The notes beneath the pieces were generated by a model that saw only the letters and a list, made by a program, of their open reading frames with translations, searched no databases and was not told the DNA's origin. A program made the translations under genes and the position numbers. Positions 34,339 to 44,041 of a DNA stretch of 64,000 nucleotides are shown here, piece by piece. The DNA lies in NCBI RefSeq assembly GCF_000426845.1, contig NZ_AUGD01000003.1, positions 372,001-436,000 on the forward strand. Direction: 5' to 3'. How positions within the stretch are numbered: position 1 is the stretch's first letter; each line of letters starts with the position of its first letter. The stretch comes from Bradyrhizobium sp. in8p8 (GTDB lineage: Bacteria; Pseudomonadota; Alphaproteobacteria; Rhizobiales; Xanthobacteraceae).

Positions 34339-35047
34339 ATATCCGCCTGAACCGCAAATAAGCCGCCTTGCGTCCTTCTCGCGCGGCCTTCCGTCCGTAG
34401 CGTGTCATGGTGTAGCCCGGCCATGGCTGCCGGAAATCGTCGGCGCGTTCGGCAAGCCACACGAAGTCCTGCGAGCGTGCAAGATGCGACAGCGTCCAGG
34501 CGCAGTAATCGTCGATGTCGCAGACGAAGCGAAATTCGCCGCCAGGCTTCAGCACGCGCGCCATCGCGGCGATGGTCCTGTCCTGGACGAAGCGCCGCTT
34601 CCAGTGCCGCCGCTTCGGCCAGGGATCGGGATGGATCAGGTCGATCCGCGACAGCGCCCCCTTCGGCAACCAGGCCAAGAGCTCTGCGGCATCGCCCGCG
34701 AACAGGCGGATGTTGCCGATGTTGGCGGCCTCGATCTGCGCGAGGATCTTCGCCATGCCGTTGACATAGGGCTCGCAGCCGATGAAGCCGGTCGTGGGGA
34801 AGTTCTGCGCCTCGGCAGCAAGATGCTCGCCTCCGCCGAAGCCGATCTCGAGCCGTACGTCGTCGGCTGCGGGAGCGAAGATCGCGCGGGCATCCACCGG
34901 CGCCTCGCCGTTGATGTCGAGCGCGAGATGCGGCAGCAGATGGTCGATCAGCTCGGCCTGATGCTGCCGGAGCTTGTGACCCTTGCGGCGCCCGAAGAAG
35001 GCGCGCTCGCTGTCGTCGCGACCGGGATCTGATTTGCGTTCGCTCAT
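34337..35047 (-). CDS. trmB: tRNA (guanine-N7)-methyltransferase
   Basis: TrmB methylates G46 in the tRNA variable loop using S-adenosylmethionine. The 236-residue protein has the SAM loop LEIGFGGGEHL and the substrate motif IHPDPWPKRRHWKRRFVQ, with TGFIGCEPYVNG between them. Its start overlaps the M20 peptidase stop by 4 bp, so translation is coupled. Confidence 0.96.
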   Translation of the reverse strand: MSERKSDPGRDDSERAFFGRRKGHKLRQHQAELIDHLLPHLALDINGEAPVDARAIFAPAADDVRLEIGFGGGEHLAAEAQNFPTTGFIGCEPYVNGMAKILAQIEAANIGNIRLFAGDAAELLAWLPKGALSRIDLIHPDPWPKRRHWKRRFVQDRTIAAMARVLKPGGEFRFVCDIDDYCAWTLSHLARSQDFVWLAERADDFRQPWPGYTMTRYGRKAAREGRKAAYLRFRRI

Positions 35048-36171
35048 CGCAGGGTCTGATACAGCCGATGGAGCAGCCGCGCGCGTGGCGCGAGCGACGA
35101 GACGTAGAGCTGCTCGAAATGAGTGTGTGCGCCCTTGCCGTCGACGCCGAGCCCGTCGAGCGTCGCGGTGTGCGCGGCGGTGAAATTGCCATCCGAGCCG
35201 CCGCCGGTATGGGTGTCGATCAGCTCGAATCCGATCTCCCTGGCGAGCAACCTCGCATGTTCGTACAGGGAGGCCCCCGCGTTGCTCTTCTCGTAGGGCG
35301 GACGATTGAGCCCGCCGGCGACCCTGACGGTGACGCCGTCGGTCTTCGCTGTCAGGGCGAGAATCCTGTCGACGTACTCGTCCGCGTCCTTCAGGCTCAC
35401 GACGCGCAGATCGACTTCGGCGTAAGCCTCTTCCGGCGTGACGTTGGGGCGCGTGCCCCCGCGCACGAGGCCGACATTGACTGTGACGCCGCGCGCGGGA
35501 TCATTCATTCCTTCAAGCGCCAGGATGACGTGGCCGAGCTCGCGGACGGCGCTGCGGCCGTCTTCGGGCCGGGAGCCGGCATGCGCGGGCACACCCTTGA
35601 TGTGCACCTGGAAGCGACCAACGCCCTTGCGTCCGGTGACGATCTTGCCGCCGTCGCGTGCCGGCTCGGTCACCAGCACATATTTGGCCTTGCGCCCTTC
35701 CTTCTCAATCAGCGCACGTGACGTCGGGCTGCCGATCTCCTCGTCGGAGGTGAACAGGTGCGTGATGCCGAGCGGCGAGCGATCGCCGGTGGCGCAGAGC
35801 GCGCCAAAGGCATGATGGGCGATGTAGGCGCCGCCCTTCATGTCGTAGATGCCGGGTCCAAACGCGACGTCGCCTTCGACCTTGAACGGCAGGCGCTCGA
35901 TGAATCCGACGGGATGAACGGTATCGAGGTGGCTCAGCACCAGGATGCCTGGCCGGTCCTGACCCCAATTCGTGCGCGCCACAAGATGATCGCCGCAGCC
36001 AGCCACGCCGGCGACGCGCTCGAGGGTGACGGGCAGGCCGCGGTATTGCTCCGCGACCAAGGAGACCAGCTCGTTGACTTGCTCAGGTGATTCCGTCGGC
36101 GTCTCGATCTCCACCCAGCGGCGGATGCCGTCGAGAATGGTTTGGGAATCGAACCAATTGGAGCTGGTCAT
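35044..36171 (-). CDS. M20-family metallopeptidase (carboxypeptidase G2-like)
   Basis: The 375-residue zinc peptidase has the metal ligands and catalytic acid in order: LSHLDTVHP, GPGIYDMKGGAY, SDEEIGS and the C-terminal GKGAHTHFEQ. The dimerisation domain shows GVPAHAGSRPEDGRSA. It resembles carboxypeptidase G2 and related glutamyl or amino-acyl hydrolases. No signal peptide is seen, so it is probably cytosolic. It occupies the place between the XRE regulator and trmB where metK is usual in related genomes as I recall. The true substrate is unknown. Confidence 0.87.
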   Translation of the reverse strand: MTSSNWFDSQTILDGIRRWVEIETPTESPEQVNELVSLVAEQYRGLPVTLERVAGVAGCGDHLVARTNWGQDRPGILVLSHLDTVHPVGFIERLPFKVEGDVAFGPGIYDMKGGAYIAHHAFGALCATGDRSPLGITHLFTSDEEIGSPTSRALIEKEGRKAKYVLVTEPARDGGKIVTGRKGVGRFQVHIKGVPAHAGSRPEDGRSAVRELGHVILALEGMNDPARGVTVNVGLVRGGTRPNVTPEEAYAEVDLRVVSLKDADEYVDRILALTAKTDGVTVRVAGGLNRPPYEKSNAGASLYEHARLLAREIGFELIDTHTGGGSDGNFTAAHTATLDGLGVDGKGAHTHFEQLYVSSLAPRARLLHRLYQTLR

Positions 36172-36268
36172 GGATGCATCTGTGCCTTTGAATCGCATCA
36201 TCGAAGCGGAGGTGCATCAATGCGCGGTCGCAAATGACGACATAGGCCAGATTTGACGCAGTCTCAAA

Positions 36269-36285
36269 TCGCGCTTGAGACGGCC
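36269..36285 (-). terminator. Hairpin between the XRE gene and the M20 gene
   Basis: GTCTCAA and TTTGAGAC form a short stem just past the XRE stop codon. It has no T-run. It may partly separate the regulator from the downstream peptidase. Confidence 0.4.
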
Positions 36286-36287
36286 CT

Positions 36288-36701
36288 TCAGCGCTTGTCG
36301 GGACCTTCGCGGGCCGCGATCTGCTCGACGAGATCGACGATCGAGCGGCGCATCTTCGAATCGGTGATTCGCGTGAACGCCTTGGTCAAGGCGAGCCCTT
36401 CGGAGGTCGCGAGAAAGTCCGAGACGTAAGAGGGCGAGGCGCCTTCGCTGAAGCCTTCCGGACCCGGCACGCCGCTCGGGCCGCCCTCGAACAGGAATGA
36501 GACCGGCACCTGGAGAATTTCGGCGATCTGCTGGATTCGGCTCGCGCCGACCCGGTTCGTGCCCTTCTCGTATTTCTGAATCTGCTGGAAAGTCAGGCCC
36601 AAAGCTTCACCGAGCTTTTCCTGACTCATGCCCAACATGATGCGGCGCATGCGCACGCGACTGCCGACATATTTGTCAACAGGGTTGGGCGCTTTTGACA
36701 T
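36288..36701 (-). CDS. XRE-family helix-turn-helix regulator
   Basis: The 137-residue protein has a Cro/C1-type HTH at residues about 15-70 (RMRRIMLGMSQEKLGEALG, TFQQIQKYEKGTNRVGASR). A C-terminal helical region follows (ALTKAFTRITDSKMRRSIVDLVEQI). The same small regulator is conserved beside lnt in many Rhizobiales. Its target is not known to me. Confidence 0.9.
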   Translation of the reverse strand: MSKAPNPVDKYVGSRVRMRRIMLGMSQEKLGEALGLTFQQIQKYEKGTNRVGASRIQQIAEILQVPVSFLFEGGPSGVPGPEGFSEGASPSYVSDFLATSEGLALTKAFTRITDSKMRRSIVDLVEQIAAREGPDKR

Positions 36702-36922
36702 TTCCTCAGCCCTCCAAACATCACCCTCGGCGCAATCATCGCGAATGCCTCGGGTGCAGCATCGTCAAAATCAAACCCTGTTATTGGGAAACATTGCGGA
36801 GAAATTTAGCAATGCCCACTGTCTTTTGCAGCGGGTGCAGAATGAGGAGGCCATGTGCAGTCTGTCAACCGTGAGACTACGGTTGTCAAAGGATTCTGGC
36901 CGCGAGCGCGGACATGGCGCGA

Positions 36923-38536
36923 TCAGGTGTGCCGCTTGGCGACGCGCCGCCGGACCGCCACAATCACTGCGAGCGCAACGAGCATGGCTGCAGGCGCATC
37001 GCCGACGCGCGCATAGACGGTCGGCGGCAGTGCGGCCGGCAGGTTTGCATCCAAGATGCCTTCGATGCCGAGACCGAGGCTGGCGATGGTGCGCCCGACC
37101 GGATCAATCACCGCGGAGATGCCGGTGTTGGCGGAGCGCACGAGCGGCAAACCAAGCTCGATCGCGCGCATCCGCGATTGCTCGAGATGCTGATAAGGAC
37201 CGGTCGAAATGCCGAACCACCCGTCATTGGTGAGGTTCACGATCCAGCCCGGACGTTCGTTGCGCCCTGCCACCTCGCCGGGAAAGATCGCTTCGTAACA
37301 AATCAACGGCAGCGCAGGCGGCGCGCCGGCGACCGGCAACGCATGCCGCACGGTGCCGGGAATGAAGCCGCCGCGCACACGCGTCAGCTGCTCGAAACCG
37401 AGCTTCTCCATCAATGCCTGATATGGGAGAAATTCACCGAACGGTACCAAATGCAGCTTGTCGTACACTGCGAGCACACTGCCGTCGTGATCGATCACGT
37501 AGATCGAGTTGTAGGCGCGCGTGATCGGCGTGCCGCGCGGCAGGTCGGGCGCGCGGACCGAGCCCGTGATCAGCACGGTGCCCTTGGGCAGGAGGTCGGC
37601 GATCTGCGCCATCGCGCCGGCTTCGCGGGTCAGGAAGAACGGAAAGGCGGATTCCGGCCAGATCAGGATGGTGGCATCGCGCACGCCGGTCGATTGCGGG
37701 CCGGAGGCGCGGTCCGACAGCGCAAGGTATTTCTTCATCACCTCCGCCTTGGCGGCGTAGTTGAATTTGGCGTCCTGCTGCAGGTTCGGCTGCATCAGGC
37801 GCAGCTTGGCGCCTGAGACCATCGCGGTCGGATGGAGCGACAGGCGGATTGCGCCGAAGATGCTCATGACGATCAGAAGTGCGACGGCGGCGCTTGGCAC
37901 GCGCCATTGCGGGCGGCGGTCGGGCGTGCGGTCGATCAGCGTCGCCGGGCTTGCGAAGATCGCGACGGTCAGGAACGTCATGCCCCATAGGCCGATCAGC
38001 GACGCCGTCTGTGCCAGCGGCAGCGGCTCGGACAGCGCGTAGCCGAACGTGTTCCAGGGAAAGCCGGTCAGCGCATGACCGCGCAGCCACTCGCTGATGG
38101 TGAGGCTCGCGGCGAGCGCCAGCACACGCGTGGCGTTCTTGGTCCAGAGCAGGCGCGCCAGTGCAAAGCCGATGGCCGTGAAGATGGACAGATAGGCAGG
38201 CAGGCCGAGCACAGCGAACGGCGTCAGCCAGGCGAACACATCGGCGTCGACGAAGAAGGCATAGCCGATCCAGTAGAGGCCGGGGACGAAATAGCCCAGC
38301 CCGAACCAGTAGCCGGTCAATGCGGCGGCGGGGACGCCGCCATGTCGGCCGGCCCCGGCGCCGTCGATCAGCCAGACCATTACCGGGAAGGTGATGAACA
38401 GCACCGGGAAGAGGTTGAACGGCGCCAGCGCCAGCACCGACAGCGCCCCCGCCGCCATGGCGATCACCGCGCGCTTCCATCCCCAGGTGAGGATGATGGC
38501 AAGCGCGATCTGCCGGAGTCGCTGCAATGGACTCAC
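36923..38536 (-). CDS. lnt: Apolipoprotein N-acyltransferase
   Basis: Lnt adds the third acyl chain to lipoproteins in the inner membrane. The 537-residue protein has about seven membrane segments in the N-half and a nitrilase domain. The catalytic Glu (WPESAFPFFL), Lys (YDKLHLVPFGEFLPY) and Cys (ALPLICYEAIFPGEV) are all visible. Its start overlaps the corC stop by 4 bp. Confidence 0.96.
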   Translation of the reverse strand: MSPLQRLRQIALAIILTWGWKRAVIAMAAGALSVLALAPFNLFPVLFITFPVMVWLIDGAGAGRHGGVPAAALTGYWFGLGYFVPGLYWIGYAFFVDADVFAWLTPFAVLGLPAYLSIFTAIGFALARLLWTKNATRVLALAASLTISEWLRGHALTGFPWNTFGYALSEPLPLAQTASLIGLWGMTFLTVAIFASPATLIDRTPDRRPQWRVPSAAVALLIVMSIFGAIRLSLHPTAMVSGAKLRLMQPNLQQDAKFNYAAKAEVMKKYLALSDRASGPQSTGVRDATILIWPESAFPFFLTREAGAMAQIADLLPKGTVLITGSVRAPDLPRGTPITRAYNSIYVIDHDGSVLAVYDKLHLVPFGEFLPYQALMEKLGFEQLTRVRGGFIPGTVRHALPVAGAPPALPLICYEAIFPGEVAGRNERPGWIVNLTNDGWFGISTGPYQHLEQSRMRAIELGLPLVRSANTGISAVIDPVGRTIASLGLGIEGILDANLPAALPPTVYARVGDAPAAMLVALAVIVAVRRRVAKRHT

Positions 38537-39648
38537 TGTTGGCTGGTCCCGTCGCTCGGCGACGTGGGCGTTTCGCCCGCCGGCGGCTGACCTGCGTCGG
38601 GGGCCGCCTCGCGGCGGCTTCTCTCGCGCTGGGCGCGCGGCGCGGGGCGCTCCTTCCGCGTCGAGATACGCAGCCGCTTGACCCGGCGCGGATCGGCGTC
38701 GAGCACCTCGACCTCGTAGGTGCCGGGGCCCGAGATCACCTCGCCGCGCACCGGCAGGCGCCCCACGAAGCTGACCAGATAGCCGCCCAGCGTCTCCACC
38801 TCCTCGCCGGCCTCGCCGGTTAGGAAGTCTTCGCCGATCACCGAGCGGACATCGTCGAGGCGGGCGCGGGCGTCGGCGATGAAGGCGTTGTCGGGCAGGC
38901 GCACGATCGAGGGTGGCTCGTCGCTGTCGTGCTCGTCGTCGATCTCGCCGACGATCTGCTCGACGATGTCCTCGATCGAGACCAGCCCGTCGCTGCCGCC
39001 ATACTCGTCGACCACCAGCGCCAGATGGATGCGCGTGGCCTGCATCTGCGCGAGCAGGTCAATAGCCCGCATCGAGGGCGGCACGTAGAGCAGCTTGCGG
39101 ATGATACGCGCTTCATGAAGCGGCAGCGCGAGATCGACGGCACGCAGGTCGAGCCCTGCCGGCAGCGGCTTCTTGCGCTTGGTCTTGGTGACTTCCGACA
39201 CCCGGGCGCGCGCGGTCATGAAGGCGAGCAGGTCGCGGATATGGACGATGCCGACGGGATCGTCGAGCGTCTCGTTGTAGACCACGAGGCGGGAGTGGCC
39301 GGCGCTCTCGAAGCGGTCCATCAACTCGCCGAGCGGGATGTCTTGCTTCACTGCGACGATGTCAGCGCGGTGCACCATGACATCGGCGATGCGGCGCTCA
39401 TGCAGGCCGAGAATGTTGCGCAGCATGGTGCGCTCGACGGCCGAGAAGCCGGTGTCGTCGGGCCTCGTTGCGTCGAGCACGACCTTGAGGTCGTCGCGGA
39501 CCGATCCCGCCTTCCAGCCGAACAGCGTCCGGATGGCGCGCAGCAGCCAGCCGTCCGCCGTCGGACGCATCACCTCGCCTTGTGTCACCACGACCGGCAA
39601 ATTGGCCGTGTTGCGCGGGTTGTCCTGGATTGGATCGGAATCCGGCAT
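38533..39648 (-). CDS. corC: CBS-domain CorC/HlyC-type transporter-associated protein
   Basis: The 371-residue protein has two CBS domains (MVHRADIVAVKQDIPLGELM ... and MQATRIHLALVVDEYGGSDG) followed by a CorC_HlyC domain. The DEYGG motif is characteristic. It is thought to act in Mg or Co efflux or in membrane integrity. No DUF21 membrane domain is present, so it is cytosolic. A basic tail of about 30 residues is seen. Its ATG at 39648 lies 1 bp after the ybeY stop. Confidence 0.9.
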   Translation of the reverse strand: MPDSDPIQDNPRNTANLPVVVTQGEVMRPTADGWLLRAIRTLFGWKAGSVRDDLKVVLDATRPDDTGFSAVERTMLRNILGLHERRIADVMVHRADIVAVKQDIPLGELMDRFESAGHSRLVVYNETLDDPVGIVHIRDLLAFMTARARVSEVTKTKRKKPLPAGLDLRAVDLALPLHEARIIRKLLYVPPSMRAIDLLAQMQATRIHLALVVDEYGGSDGLVSIEDIVEQIVGEIDDEHDSDEPPSIVRLPDNAFIADARARLDDVRSVIGEDFLTGEAGEEVETLGGYLVSFVGRLPVRGEVISGPGTYEVEVLDADPRRVKRLRISTRKERPAPRAQRERSRREAAPDAGQPPAGETPTSPSDGTSQQ

Positions 39649-39649
39649 A

Positions 39650-40159
39650 TCAGTGTGTCCCCGCGCGGTCTGCATAGGGATCAGGGATGCCGAGATGCGC
39701 CAGGATCTGCGTTTCCAGCGCTTCCATCTCCTCGGCGTCGTCGTCGTTCTCGTGATCGTAGCCGATCAGGTGCAGGAAGCCGTGCACGGCGAGATGGCTC
39801 AGATGGTGATCGAACGGCTTGTGTTCCTCGTCCGCCTCGCGCCGCATGGTCTCATAGGCGATCGCGATGTCGCCGAGCATGCGCGGCGCATCGCCCGGCT
39901 TCCGGTCGCCCTCCTGCTGAAGCGCGGGGAACGACAGCACGTTGGTCGGCTTGTCGATGCCGCGCCAGTTGCTGTTGAGGGTGCGGATGCCGGCATCATC
40001 GGTCAGCATCACAGCCACTTCCGCATCGGCAACGTCCTCGTGAATGCTCTCGGCGGCAGCGGCCACCGCTCGCTGGATCACGGCTTCGGAATCGGGCTCG
40101 CGCTGCCAGCAATCGGCGACGACGAGGACCTCGGTCATGGGAAGATTGGGATGGGACAT
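39650..40159 (-). CDS. ybeY: Endoribonuclease YbeY
   Basis: YbeY is a zinc-dependent RNase for 16S rRNA maturation and ribosome quality control. The 169-residue protein carries the metal motif HLAVHGFLHLIGYDHEND. It lies between phoH and corC, the conserved order phoH-ybeY-corC-lnt. Confidence 0.96.
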   Translation of the reverse strand: MSHPNLPMTEVLVVADCWQREPDSEAVIQRAVAAAAESIHEDVADAEVAVMLTDDAGIRTLNSNWRGIDKPTNVLSFPALQQEGDRKPGDAPRMLGDIAIAYETMRREADEEHKPFDHHLSHLAVHGFLHLIGYDHENDDDAEEMEALETQILAHLGIPDPYADRAGTH

Positions 40160-40218
40160 TGTGTTGTCTGGGACGAGGGGCGCCGTGGTCGCGACCTCTG
40201 GAGTCCGGTGTTGCCTCG

Positions 40219-41274
40219 TCAGGATTGACCGGTGGTCGGCCGCTGCGGCGGCCCTTCGTAGGCGGCGACAATCCGCGCCACGAGTTCGTGGCGGATCACG
40301 TCCTCGGCCCTGAAATGAACCTGAGCAATGCCTTCGACGCCGTTCAGAAGACGCGTTGCCTCCGCCAGACCCGAGGTCTGGCCGTTCGGCAGGTCGATCT
40401 GCGAGGGATCGCCGGTCACGATCATGCGGCTGTTCTCGCCGAGACGCGTCAGGAACATCTTCATCTGCATCGATGTGGTGTTCTGGGCTTCGTCCAGGAT
40501 GATGGCGGCATTGGTGAGGGTGCGGCCGCGCATGAAGGCGAGCGGCGCGATCTCGATCTCGCCGGTCTGGAGCGCACGCTCGACGATACGCGCGTCCATG
40601 AGGTCGTACAGCGCATCGTAGATCGGCCGCAGATAGGGGTCGACCTTCTCGCGGAGATCGCCGGGCAGGAAGCCGAGCCGCTCGCCGGCTTCCACTGCCG
40701 GACGCGACAGGATGATACGGTCGACCTCCTTGCGCTCGAACAGCTGCGCGGCGTGGGCGACGGCGAGCCAGGTCTTGCCGGTGCCGGCCGGGCCGACGCC
40801 GAACACCAGCTCGTGCCGCTTCAGCGCACGGATGTAAGAGTCCTGCGCGGCCGTGCGCGCGCGAACGGGGCGCTTGCGCAGATTGATGCTGTCGAACGCC
40901 GATTTGGCGGACTTGGCGTCGAACTCGAACAGCGAGCCCTGGGCGATCACGGCGCGGATCGCGCCCTCGACCTCGCCCTGGTCGAGATCCTGTCCCTTCG
41001 CCGCCTGCGCATAGAGCATCTCCAGCACGCGGCGCGCGGCGTCGCAGCCGTCGCGGCTGCCGCCGATGGTGATGTGGTTGCCCTTGGAATCGACGACGAC
41101 GCCGAGCCGCCGCTCGATCTGCGCGAGGTGCTGGCCGTAGGGGCCGACCAGCGCGGAAGCGGCGCGGTTGTCGTCGAAGTCGATGACGACCTGGGTCTCG
41201 GGCGGAACTTGCATGTCGCGATCAAATTTGCGGCTGGGAGCGAACGAAGACGAATCCGATGCGCTTTTTGGCAA
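40219..41274 (-). CDS. phoH: PhoH-like ATPase
   Basis: The protein has a short N-domain and a PhoH ATPase domain with Walker A GPAGTGKTWLAVA and Walker B IILDEAQNTT. PhoH proteins in this cluster are linked to RNA metabolism with YbeY. No ATG fits the start. I chose the TTG at 41274 (351 residues), just past the miaB stop and 10 bases after GGAG. A GTG at 41322 would overlap miaB by 44 bp, and an ATG at 41214 would cut the N-domain. Confidence 0.9.
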   Translation of the reverse strand: MPKSASDSSSFAPSRKFDRDMQVPPETQVVIDFDDNRAASALVGPYGQHLAQIERRLGVVVDSKGNHITIGGSRDGCDAARRVLEMLYAQAAKGQDLDQGEVEGAIRAVIAQGSLFEFDAKSAKSAFDSINLRKRPVRARTAAQDSYIRALKRHELVFGVGPAGTGKTWLAVAHAAQLFERKEVDRIILSRPAVEAGERLGFLPGDLREKVDPYLRPIYDALYDLMDARIVERALQTGEIEIAPLAFMRGRTLTNAAIILDEAQNTTSMQMKMFLTRLGENSRMIVTGDPSQIDLPNGQTSGLAEATRLLNGVEGIAQVHFRAEDVIRHELVARIVAAYEGPPQRPTTGQS

Positions 41275-41278
41275 GGGT

Positions 41279-42673
41279 TCAGGCTCCAGTGGCTTGCGAT
41301 AAAGCGTGCTCGCGCGCGCCACGCGGCGTCACGAGTTCGCCGAGAAAACTGTAGCGCTCGAGGCGGTCGATGCGCACCGGCAGGATTTGTCCGATGATGT
41401 CGGGCGAAGCCATCACATGCGCCGGCTGGAGGTAGGCGGTGCGGCCGACGATCTGGCCCTCCTTGCGGGCCGGACGCTCGAACAGCACGTCGACCGTCGA
41501 GCCGATCGCAGCCTTGTTGAAGGCCGATTGCTGGCTGTCGATCAGTTCCTGGAGCCGCTCCAATCGCTGGTCCATCTCGGCGGGGGATACCGTCTCCTGC
41601 ATGTCCGCCGCCGGCGTTCCCGGCCGGGCGGAGTATTTGAACGAATAGGCTGCAGCGTAGCCGATTTGCGCGACGAGTGCGAGGGTGGCGAGAAAATCTT
41701 GCTCGCTCTCGCCGGGGAAGCCGACGATAAAATCTGATGAAAAAGCAATGTCTTGGCGTGCAGCACGGAAACGGTCGACGACGCGCCGGTAATCATCGGC
41801 GGTATGTTTCCGGTTCATGGCGGCCAGTATGCGGTCCGAGCCCGATTGCACCGGCAGGTGCACGAACGGCATCAGGGCATCGAGATCGCGATGGGCTGCG
41901 ATGAGGCTGTCGTCGACGTCGCGCGGATGGCTGGTCGAATAGCGCAGCCGCGCGATGCCGGGAATGGCCGCCAGATGTTCGAGCAGCCGGCCGAGCGACC
42001 AGGTTTTCCCGTCCGGACCCTCGCCGTGATAGGCGTTGACGTTCTGCCCGATCAGCGTGAGCTCGCGCACGCCGTTGTCGGCAAGACGCTTCACGTCATT
42101 GACGATTTTCGCCACGGGACGCGACACCTCGGCGCCGCGCGTATAGGGAACGACGCAGAAGGTGCAGAACTTATCACAGCCTTCCTGCACCGTGACGAAG
42201 GCGGAAATCCCGCGCGCGCGGATGGCGTCTGGCTTGGGCTGGGCCAGGAAGCCGAACTTGTCTGCCGCAGGGAATTCGGTCTCGATCGCACGGCCTTCAC
42301 TGCCGGCGCGTTTCAACAGCTCCGGCAGATGATGATAGCTCTGTGGCCCGACCACGACGTCGACCACCGGCGCGCGGCGTACGATCTCCTCGCCCTCGGC
42401 CTGCGCCACGCAGCCCGCGACGGCGATCTGCATCGCGCGGCCCGCGCGCGCGGCTTCGTCCTTGGCGACGCGCAACCGGCCGAGCTCGGAATAGACCTTT
42501 TCCGAGGCCTTCTCCCGAATGTGGCAGGTATTGAGGATGACGAGGTCGGCATCCTCCGCGCTCGCCGTCTCCACGAATCCTTCCGGCGCCAGCGTATCCA
42601 CCATGCGCTGCGCATCGTAGACGTTCATCTGGCAGCCATATGATTTGATGTGCAGCTTGCGCGGCGGCGTCAT
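41279..42673 (-). CDS. miaB: tRNA 2-methylthio-N6-isopentenyladenosine synthase
   Basis: MiaB adds a methylthio group at A37 of tRNA. The 464-residue protein has the UPF0004 domain ([14 protein letters not shown]) with its three Cys, the radical-SAM motif CDKFCTFC and a C-terminal TRAM domain. Its order fur-HAD-miaB-phoH-ybeY matches the family cluster apart from the HAD gene. Confidence 0.97.
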   Translation of the reverse strand: MTPPRKLHIKSYGCQMNVYDAQRMVDTLAPEGFVETASAEDADLVILNTCHIREKASEKVYSELGRLRVAKDEAARAGRAMQIAVAGCVAQAEGEEIVRRAPVVDVVVGPQSYHHLPELLKRAGSEGRAIETEFPAADKFGFLAQPKPDAIRARGISAFVTVQEGCDKFCTFCVVPYTRGAEVSRPVAKIVNDVKRLADNGVRELTLIGQNVNAYHGEGPDGKTWSLGRLLEHLAAIPGIARLRYSTSHPRDVDDSLIAAHRDLDALMPFVHLPVQSGSDRILAAMNRKHTADDYRRVVDRFRAARQDIAFSSDFIVGFPGESEQDFLATLALVAQIGYAAAYSFKYSARPGTPAADMQETVSPAEMDQRLERLQELIDSQQSAFNKAAIGSTVDVLFERPARKEGQIVGRTAYLQPAHVMASPDIIGQILPVRIDRLERYSFLGELVTPRGAREHALSQATGA

Positions 42674-42748
42674 GGAACCTGAAATGGCGGTGGAAGACGG
42701 CCCTCAGATATAGGCTGCAGGGGGGAAAATCCAGCGAATGGAGGCATT

Positions 42749-42855
42749 TGGATCGTGATCCGGGGTGCGCGCAGTCGCGAGCCCGGAATCTCGCGCCAAA
42801 ACCTCTGGATTCCGGGTTCACGCGCTCCGCGCGTGCCCCGGAGTGACACAAAGAG
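42749..42855. repeat. Intergenic palindromic repeat, family C copy
   Basis: Between miaB and the HAD gene, GGTGCGCGCAGTCGCGAGCC, GGATTCCGGGTTCACGCGC and GCCCCGGAGTGACA form a paired structure like that at 34236. It sits in the run of co-directional genes and might process or weaken the transcript. Confidence 0.6.
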
Positions 42856-42860
42856 CGGAA

Positions 42861-43544
42861 TTAGCCCGCCAGGGCCTTCGCTCCCGCACGCCGGACCAGC
42901 TCCGGCAGCTGATGCATGTCGGCAAAAATCAGGTCGGCGCCAGCCTCGCGCAGCGTTTCGGCATAACCGGGCCGGCAATGGCTGCCCCCGTAGAAGCCGA
43001 ACACCGTCATGCCCGCGGCCCGGGCGCCGGCGATGCCGGCCAGGCTGTCCTCGATCACGACGCAGCGCTCGGGCGCCACGCCCATTTCGCTCGCCGCCAG
43101 CAGAAACAGGTCCGGCGCCGGCTTGCCGTTCTTCACCTGCGAGGCCGAGAAGATGTTCGGCGCCAGGCGCTCGTAGAGACCGGTACTTCCCAGGCTCACG
43201 CGCATACGCTGGTGCGAGCCGCTCGAGGCGACGCAGACAGCTTGCGTAACGACATCGAGCACGTCGCGAATGCCGCGGATCGCTTCGAGGTCGGCCTCGA
43301 ACGAGCGGAACAGCTCGTCCTGAAGATCGCCGTGATAGGCCTCGGGCAGCTTGCGGCCGAGCTCGGTCTCGATCTCGAGATTGGCCTGCCGCGTCGAGCG
43401 TCCCAGGAATCGTTCGAACACCTGCTCCGAGGTGATCGGATAGCCGTGCCGCGTCAGCACGTCGGCATGCGCGCGACAGGAGATCACCTCGCTGTCCACG
43501 AGTACGCCGTCGCAATCGAAGATGATGAGGTCTATCGGCACCAA
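42861..43544 (-). CDS. HAD-superfamily phosphatase (beta-phosphoglucomutase-like)
   Basis: The 227-residue protein begins with the HAD nucleophile motif IFDCDGVLVDSE. It has a helical cap of the subclass I type, then VASSGSHQRM (motif II), KNGKPAPDLF (motif III) and VIEDSLAGIAGARAAGM (motif IV). It starts 1 bp after the fur stop, so it is co-translated with that regulator. The substrate is a small phosphorylated compound that I cannot name. Confidence 0.88.
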   Translation of the reverse strand: MVPIDLIIFDCDGVLVDSEVISCRAHADVLTRHGYPITSEQVFERFLGRSTRQANLEIETELGRKLPEAYHGDLQDELFRSFEADLEAIRGIRDVLDVVTQAVCVASSGSHQRMRVSLGSTGLYERLAPNIFSASQVKNGKPAPDLFLLAASEMGVAPERCVVIEDSLAGIAGARAAGMTVFGFYGGSHCRPGYAETLREAGADLIFADMHQLPELVRRAGAKALAG

Positions 43545-43545
43545 A

Positions 43546-44001
43546 TCAGGACGTCGGCTTGTCGTCGTCGAGCGGGACGCAATAAAGCTCGAGCCGGTGA
43601 TCGACCAGCTTGTAGCCGAGCTTGCGGGCGATTTCCGCCTGAAGCTTCTCGATCTCCTCGGAGGTGAACTCGATCACCTTGCCGTCGCGCAGATTGATGA
43701 GGTGGTCGTGGTGACTGTCGCGCATCTGCTCGTAACGCGCGCGGCCCTCGCGAAAATCGTGGCGTTCGATGATGCCGGCATCCTCGAACAGCTTCACGGT
43801 GCGATACACGGTCGAGATCGATATCTTGTCGTCAACGGCGACGCAGCGGCGGTACAATTCCTCGACATCCGGATGGTCGGCAGCCTCCGCGAGCACGCGG
43901 GCAATGACCCGGCGCTGCTCGGTCATGCGCATGCCCGTGGCAGCGCAGCGCGCCTCGATATCGGACGCTTTGGATGTGGAGGAGGGTTTCAATGCGGTCA
44001 T
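43546..44001 (-). CDS. fur: Fur-family transcriptional regulator (Fur/Mur)
   Basis: The 151-residue protein from the ATG at 44001 has the winged helix (MTEQRRVIARVLAEA, ISISTVYRTVKLFEDAGII). Metal ligands are in RDSHHDHLINLRDGKVIEF and the C-terminal KLVDHRLELY. In rhizobia the homologue at this locus answers to iron or manganese (Fur/Mur). It lacks the CxxC structural zinc sites of classical Fur, as expected for Mur. It could act on the hexamer repeat before irr in this window. Confidence 0.88.
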   Translation of the reverse strand: MTALKPSSTSKASDIEARCAATGMRMTEQRRVIARVLAEAADHPDVEELYRRCVAVDDKISISTVYRTVKLFEDAGIIERHDFREGRARYEQMRDSHHDHLINLRDGKVIEFTSEEIEKLQAEIARKLGYKLVDHRLELYCVPLDDDKPTS

Positions 44002-44041
44002 AGGTTTGTCTGCCTGGCGGAGGCGTTTTCTGCCACCAATG

